Source: Pseudomonadota bacterium | GTDB taxonomy: Bacteria > Pseudomonadota > Alphaproteobacteria > Caulobacterales > Caulobacteraceae | Reading direction: 5' to 3' | Assembly (NCBI GenBank): GCA_023433585.1 | Contig: JAEZCL010000190.1 | Span: forward strand, 1 to 13,633 | DNA: 13,633 nucleotides | Part shown: piece by piece, positions 11,552 to 13,633 of the stretch | How positions within the stretch are numbered: position 1 is the first letter of the stretch | Layout: every line of letters starts with the position of its first letter | The notes under the pieces: model-generated | Told to the model about the DNA's origin: nothing | Database searches by the model: none | Seen by the model: only the letters and a program-made list of their open reading frames with translations | Made by a program: the position numbers and the translations under genes

Positions 11552-13336
11552 TCAGACGCTCAGCGCCTCAGCCGTCATGCGCTGCAGCAGGGCGCCGCCC
11601 TGGCCCACGGCGGCCAGCCGGCTGGAGACATGACCCAGCACGTTCGCGGCATAGACCTCGTAAAGCGCGATCCGTCCCTCCAGCCACGCCGGTTCGCCCT
11701 GGCCGGCGTCCAGCCGCGCCTTCGCCGCCAGGGCGCCCTTGGCCAGCAGCCAGCCGCCGATCACGTCGCCCATGAGCCGCAGATAGGCGTCGGCGGCGGC
11801 CAGCACGTCGGCGGCGCCTTCGGGCTCAGCCTTGCGGTCGCACAGCCACAGGGTGGCGTCCTCGGCCGCCTGAATGGCGTTGGCCAGACGCTCGACGGGC
11901 TTGCCCTGATAAAGCGCGGGCAGCCTGTCCAGGGTCTCGCGCATGTCCGCGATCACCGCGCGGGCGGATTCGCCCCCGTCCATGGACAGCTTCCTGCCCA
12001 CAAGGTCCATGGCCTGGATGCCGTTGGTCCCCTCGTAGATCGGGGCGATGCGGGCGTCGCGATAGTACTGGGCGGCGCCGGTCTCCTCGATGAAGCCCAT
12101 GCCCCCGTGCACCTGCACGCCCATGGAGGCGACATCCACGCCCACGTCGGTGGACCAGGCCTTGGCGATGGGGGTGAACAGGTCCTCGCGGCCCTTCCAG
12201 CGGCGTCGCTCCTCTTCGTTCGCGGCATGGCGGGCCAGGTCGGCGGCCACGCCCGTGGACAGGCAGATGGCGCGGGCCGCCGCGATCTTCGCCTTCATCA
12301 CCGACAGCATGCGGCGCACGTCGGGATGATCGAAGATCGGGGCGTTCGCCTCGCCGGTCCACACGCTGCGGCCCTGGCGCCGCTCCAGCGCATAGGCCAG
12401 GGCGGCCTGACAGGCGCGTTCGGCGACGCCCACGCCCTCGACGCCCACGGCCAGGCGCGCGGCGTTCATCATGGTGAACATGTGCGACAGGCCCTCGTTC
12501 GGGCGGCCCACCAGTTCGGCCGTGGCGCCCTCATAGCTCATGACGCAGGTGGGCGAGGCGTGAATGCCCAGCTTGTGCTCGACGCCGACCGGGCGGAAGG
12601 CGTTGCGCTCGCCCAGCGAACCGTCGGCGTTCACCGCGAACTTGGGCGTCAGGAATAGGCTGATGCCCTTCGGCCCTGCAGGCGCGTCGGGCAGGCGGGC
12701 CAGCACCAGATGGACGATGTTGTCCGCCGCATCGTGGTCGCCCCAGGTGATGAAGATCTTCTGGCCGGTCAGGGCGTAGGTGCCGTCGCCGTTGGGAACC
12801 GCCGTGGCCGTCAGGGCGCCCAGGTCGGACCCGGCATGCGGCTCGGTCAGAACCATGGCGCCGGTCCATTCACCCGAGACCAGCTTGGGCAGATAGGTCG
12901 CCTTCTGATGCTCGTTGCCGACCTGCTCCAACGCCTCGATGGAGGCCAGCGACAGCATGGGGCACAGGCCGAAGGCCATGTTGGCGGCGTGGAAGGTCTC
13001 ATAGGCCGCCAACTACAGCGCCTTGGGCAGCGCCTGCCCGCCGGCCTCGACCGAGGCGGTCAGGCTGGTCCAGCCGCCGGCCGCGCACTGTTGATAGGCG
13101 TCGGCGAAACCGGGCGCAGCCGTGACGGCGCCGTTGGCGTATTTGGCGCCGGCCAGGTCGCCGGGGCGGTTCAGCGGGGCCAGAACCTCTTCGGAAAACT
13201 GGCCGGCGGCGTCCAGCACGGCCGAGGCGACATCGGCGTCGTAATCGGGAAAGGCGCCGGTCGCTGCGACCTGATCGATGCCGGCCACGGCGTCGAGGGC
13301 GAATGCGATGTCACGGACGGGGGCGCGGTAGCTCAT
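11552..13336 (-). pseudogene. Acyl-CoA dehydrogenase, interrupted by in-frame TAG
   Basis: The reading frame of a roughly 594-residue acyl-CoA dehydrogenase (long FadE/DmdC-like type with C-terminal extension) runs from the ATG at 13336 to the TGA at 11554-11552. It is broken by TAG at 13015-13013 after codon 107. The upstream part holds most of the N-terminal helical domain, ending EAGGQALPKAL; the downstream part resumes in the same frame with LAAYETFHAANMAFGLCPML. The catalytic core after the stop is intact: MVLTEPHAGSDLGAL (FAD/substrate loop), VHGGMGFIEE, and IAPIYEGTNGIQAMDLVGRK, whose Glu (full-length residue about 435) is the expected catalytic base. A GAGGATAACC ribosome site precedes the ATG. 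The family oxidises acyl-CoA to enoyl-CoA with FAD. The downstream part could start at a TTG (13012) but would lack the N-terminal domain. A sequencing error is the main alternative. Confidence 0.88.
13013..13015 (-). other. Premature amber codon in the dehydrogenase gene
   Basis: The plus-strand CTA reads TAG on the minus strand, between GCG CTG and TTG GCG GCC TAT. No frame change accompanies it. A one-base change from GAG, CAG, AAG, TCG, TTG, TGG, TAC or TAT would explain it. Confidence 0.85.
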
Positions 13337-13473
13337 CGGTTATCCTCAGAAAGACGTAGCGCTTGTGTCGACCTCTGCGCTGTTGGGCGCAAGCCCGCTT
13401 GGACTTTGGTCGAGTTTCCGCGCACTCTAGGCCCCTGTTTGATCGGCTGACGCGGCGTAAGGAAAGAGCGACC
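13337..13473. promoter_or_regulatory. Divergent intergenic region
   Basis: A 137-bp gap between the dehydrogenase start (minus) and the Sua5/YrdC start (plus), which must hold both promoters unless one lies upstream. I see ribosome sites on both sides (minus GAGGAT, plus AAGGAAAG). There is only a weak plus-strand promoter-like pair (TTGGAC at 13399-13404, ACTCTA at 13424-13429, spacer 19) that I would not rely on. Confidence 0.3.
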
Positions 13474-13633
13474 GTGCCCGCCGACCGACCCGCCAGGGGC
13501 GACAGCCCAGAAATCGCCGCCGAGGCGTTGAAGACGGGACGTTTGGTCATCCTGCCGACCGAGACGGTCTATGGCCTGGCGGCCGACGCCTCCAACCCCC
13601 AGGCCGTGGCGCGGATTTTCGAGGCCAAGGGCA
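13474..13633 (+). CDS. tsaC: Sua5/YciO/YrdC-family protein, 5' part only
   Basis: The first 53 codons of a gene that runs off the right edge. The GTG at 13474 follows AAGGAAAG at 13459-13466. The protein begins MPADRPARGDSPEIAAEALK and contains the family signature GRLVILPTETVYGLAADA, followed by VARIFEAKG. Members make L-threonylcarbamoyladenylate from threonine, bicarbonate and ATP for the t6A37 modification of ANN-decoding tRNAs. The signature is strong, but the missing C-terminus prevents telling the short TsaC from the long Sua5 form, or from a YciO-type paralogue; the symbol is provisional. Confidence 0.85.
   Translation, partial: MPADRPARGDSPEIAAEALKTGRLVILPTETVYGLAADASNPQAVARIFEAKG

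Noticed and set aside
11630..12658. 342-codon plus-strand frame inside the dehydrogenase
   Set aside because: Shadow frame with His/Gly/Arg-rich composition and no recognisable domains; the minus strand is clearly an acyl-CoA dehydrogenase.
1..13633. CRISPR arrays, tRNA or rRNA genes, insertion sequences or phage genes
   Set aside because: No spaced direct repeats, no tRNA-like or rRNA-like segments and no transposase or integrase motifs were seen on either strand.

Overview
The window looks like a chromosomal segment of a high-GC alphaproteobacterium of the order Caulobacterales (Caulobacter/Brevundimonas type). The evidence is a SciP (DUF1153) homologue beside the flagellar hook operon, Caulobacter-style sigma-54/FlbD flagellar control elements, a CtrA-like box upstream of sciP, and GANTC (CcrM-type) sites. 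The genus is an inference from gene content and order.

Layout: (1) On the minus strand, 4351 to 31, lie the hook operon fliK-flgD-flgE and then sciP, a cell-cycle repressor with its own probable promoter. (2) The 382-bp gap 4352-4733 is a symmetric divergent control region. It holds one sigma-54 promoter facing each way, two IHF-like sites and three ftr/FlbD-like boxes. (3) On the plus strand, 4734-7777, the overlapping pair flgK-flgL encodes the hook-filament junction proteins. (4) From 7779 to 7887 there is a dense set of inverted repeats. (5) A four-gene plus-strand operon, 8012-11550, encodes an MCE/Mla-type lipid ABC importer: STAS-MlaE permease, MlaF ATPase, MlaD substrate-binding protein and an outer-membrane lipoprotein. 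Each junction overlaps or is short. (6) On the minus strand, 13336-11552, an acyl-CoA dehydrogenase gene is interrupted by one in-frame TAG codon. (7) At the right edge a Sua5/YrdC-family gene begins and runs out of the window.

The left half works as one developmental module. FliK, FlgD and FlgE build the hook and set its length, and FlgK and FlgL cap it and join it to the filament. Both arms would be switched on together by RpoN with FlbD and IHF. SciP, at the end of the hook cluster, would repress CtrA-activated genes. The right half is envelope lipid transport and fatty-acid (or acyl-CoA) metabolism, with no obvious link to the flagellum.

I found no clearly novel multi-gene system. The items most worth a second look are the divergent control region, the interrupted dehydrogenase, the inverted-repeat cluster and the sciP promoter.
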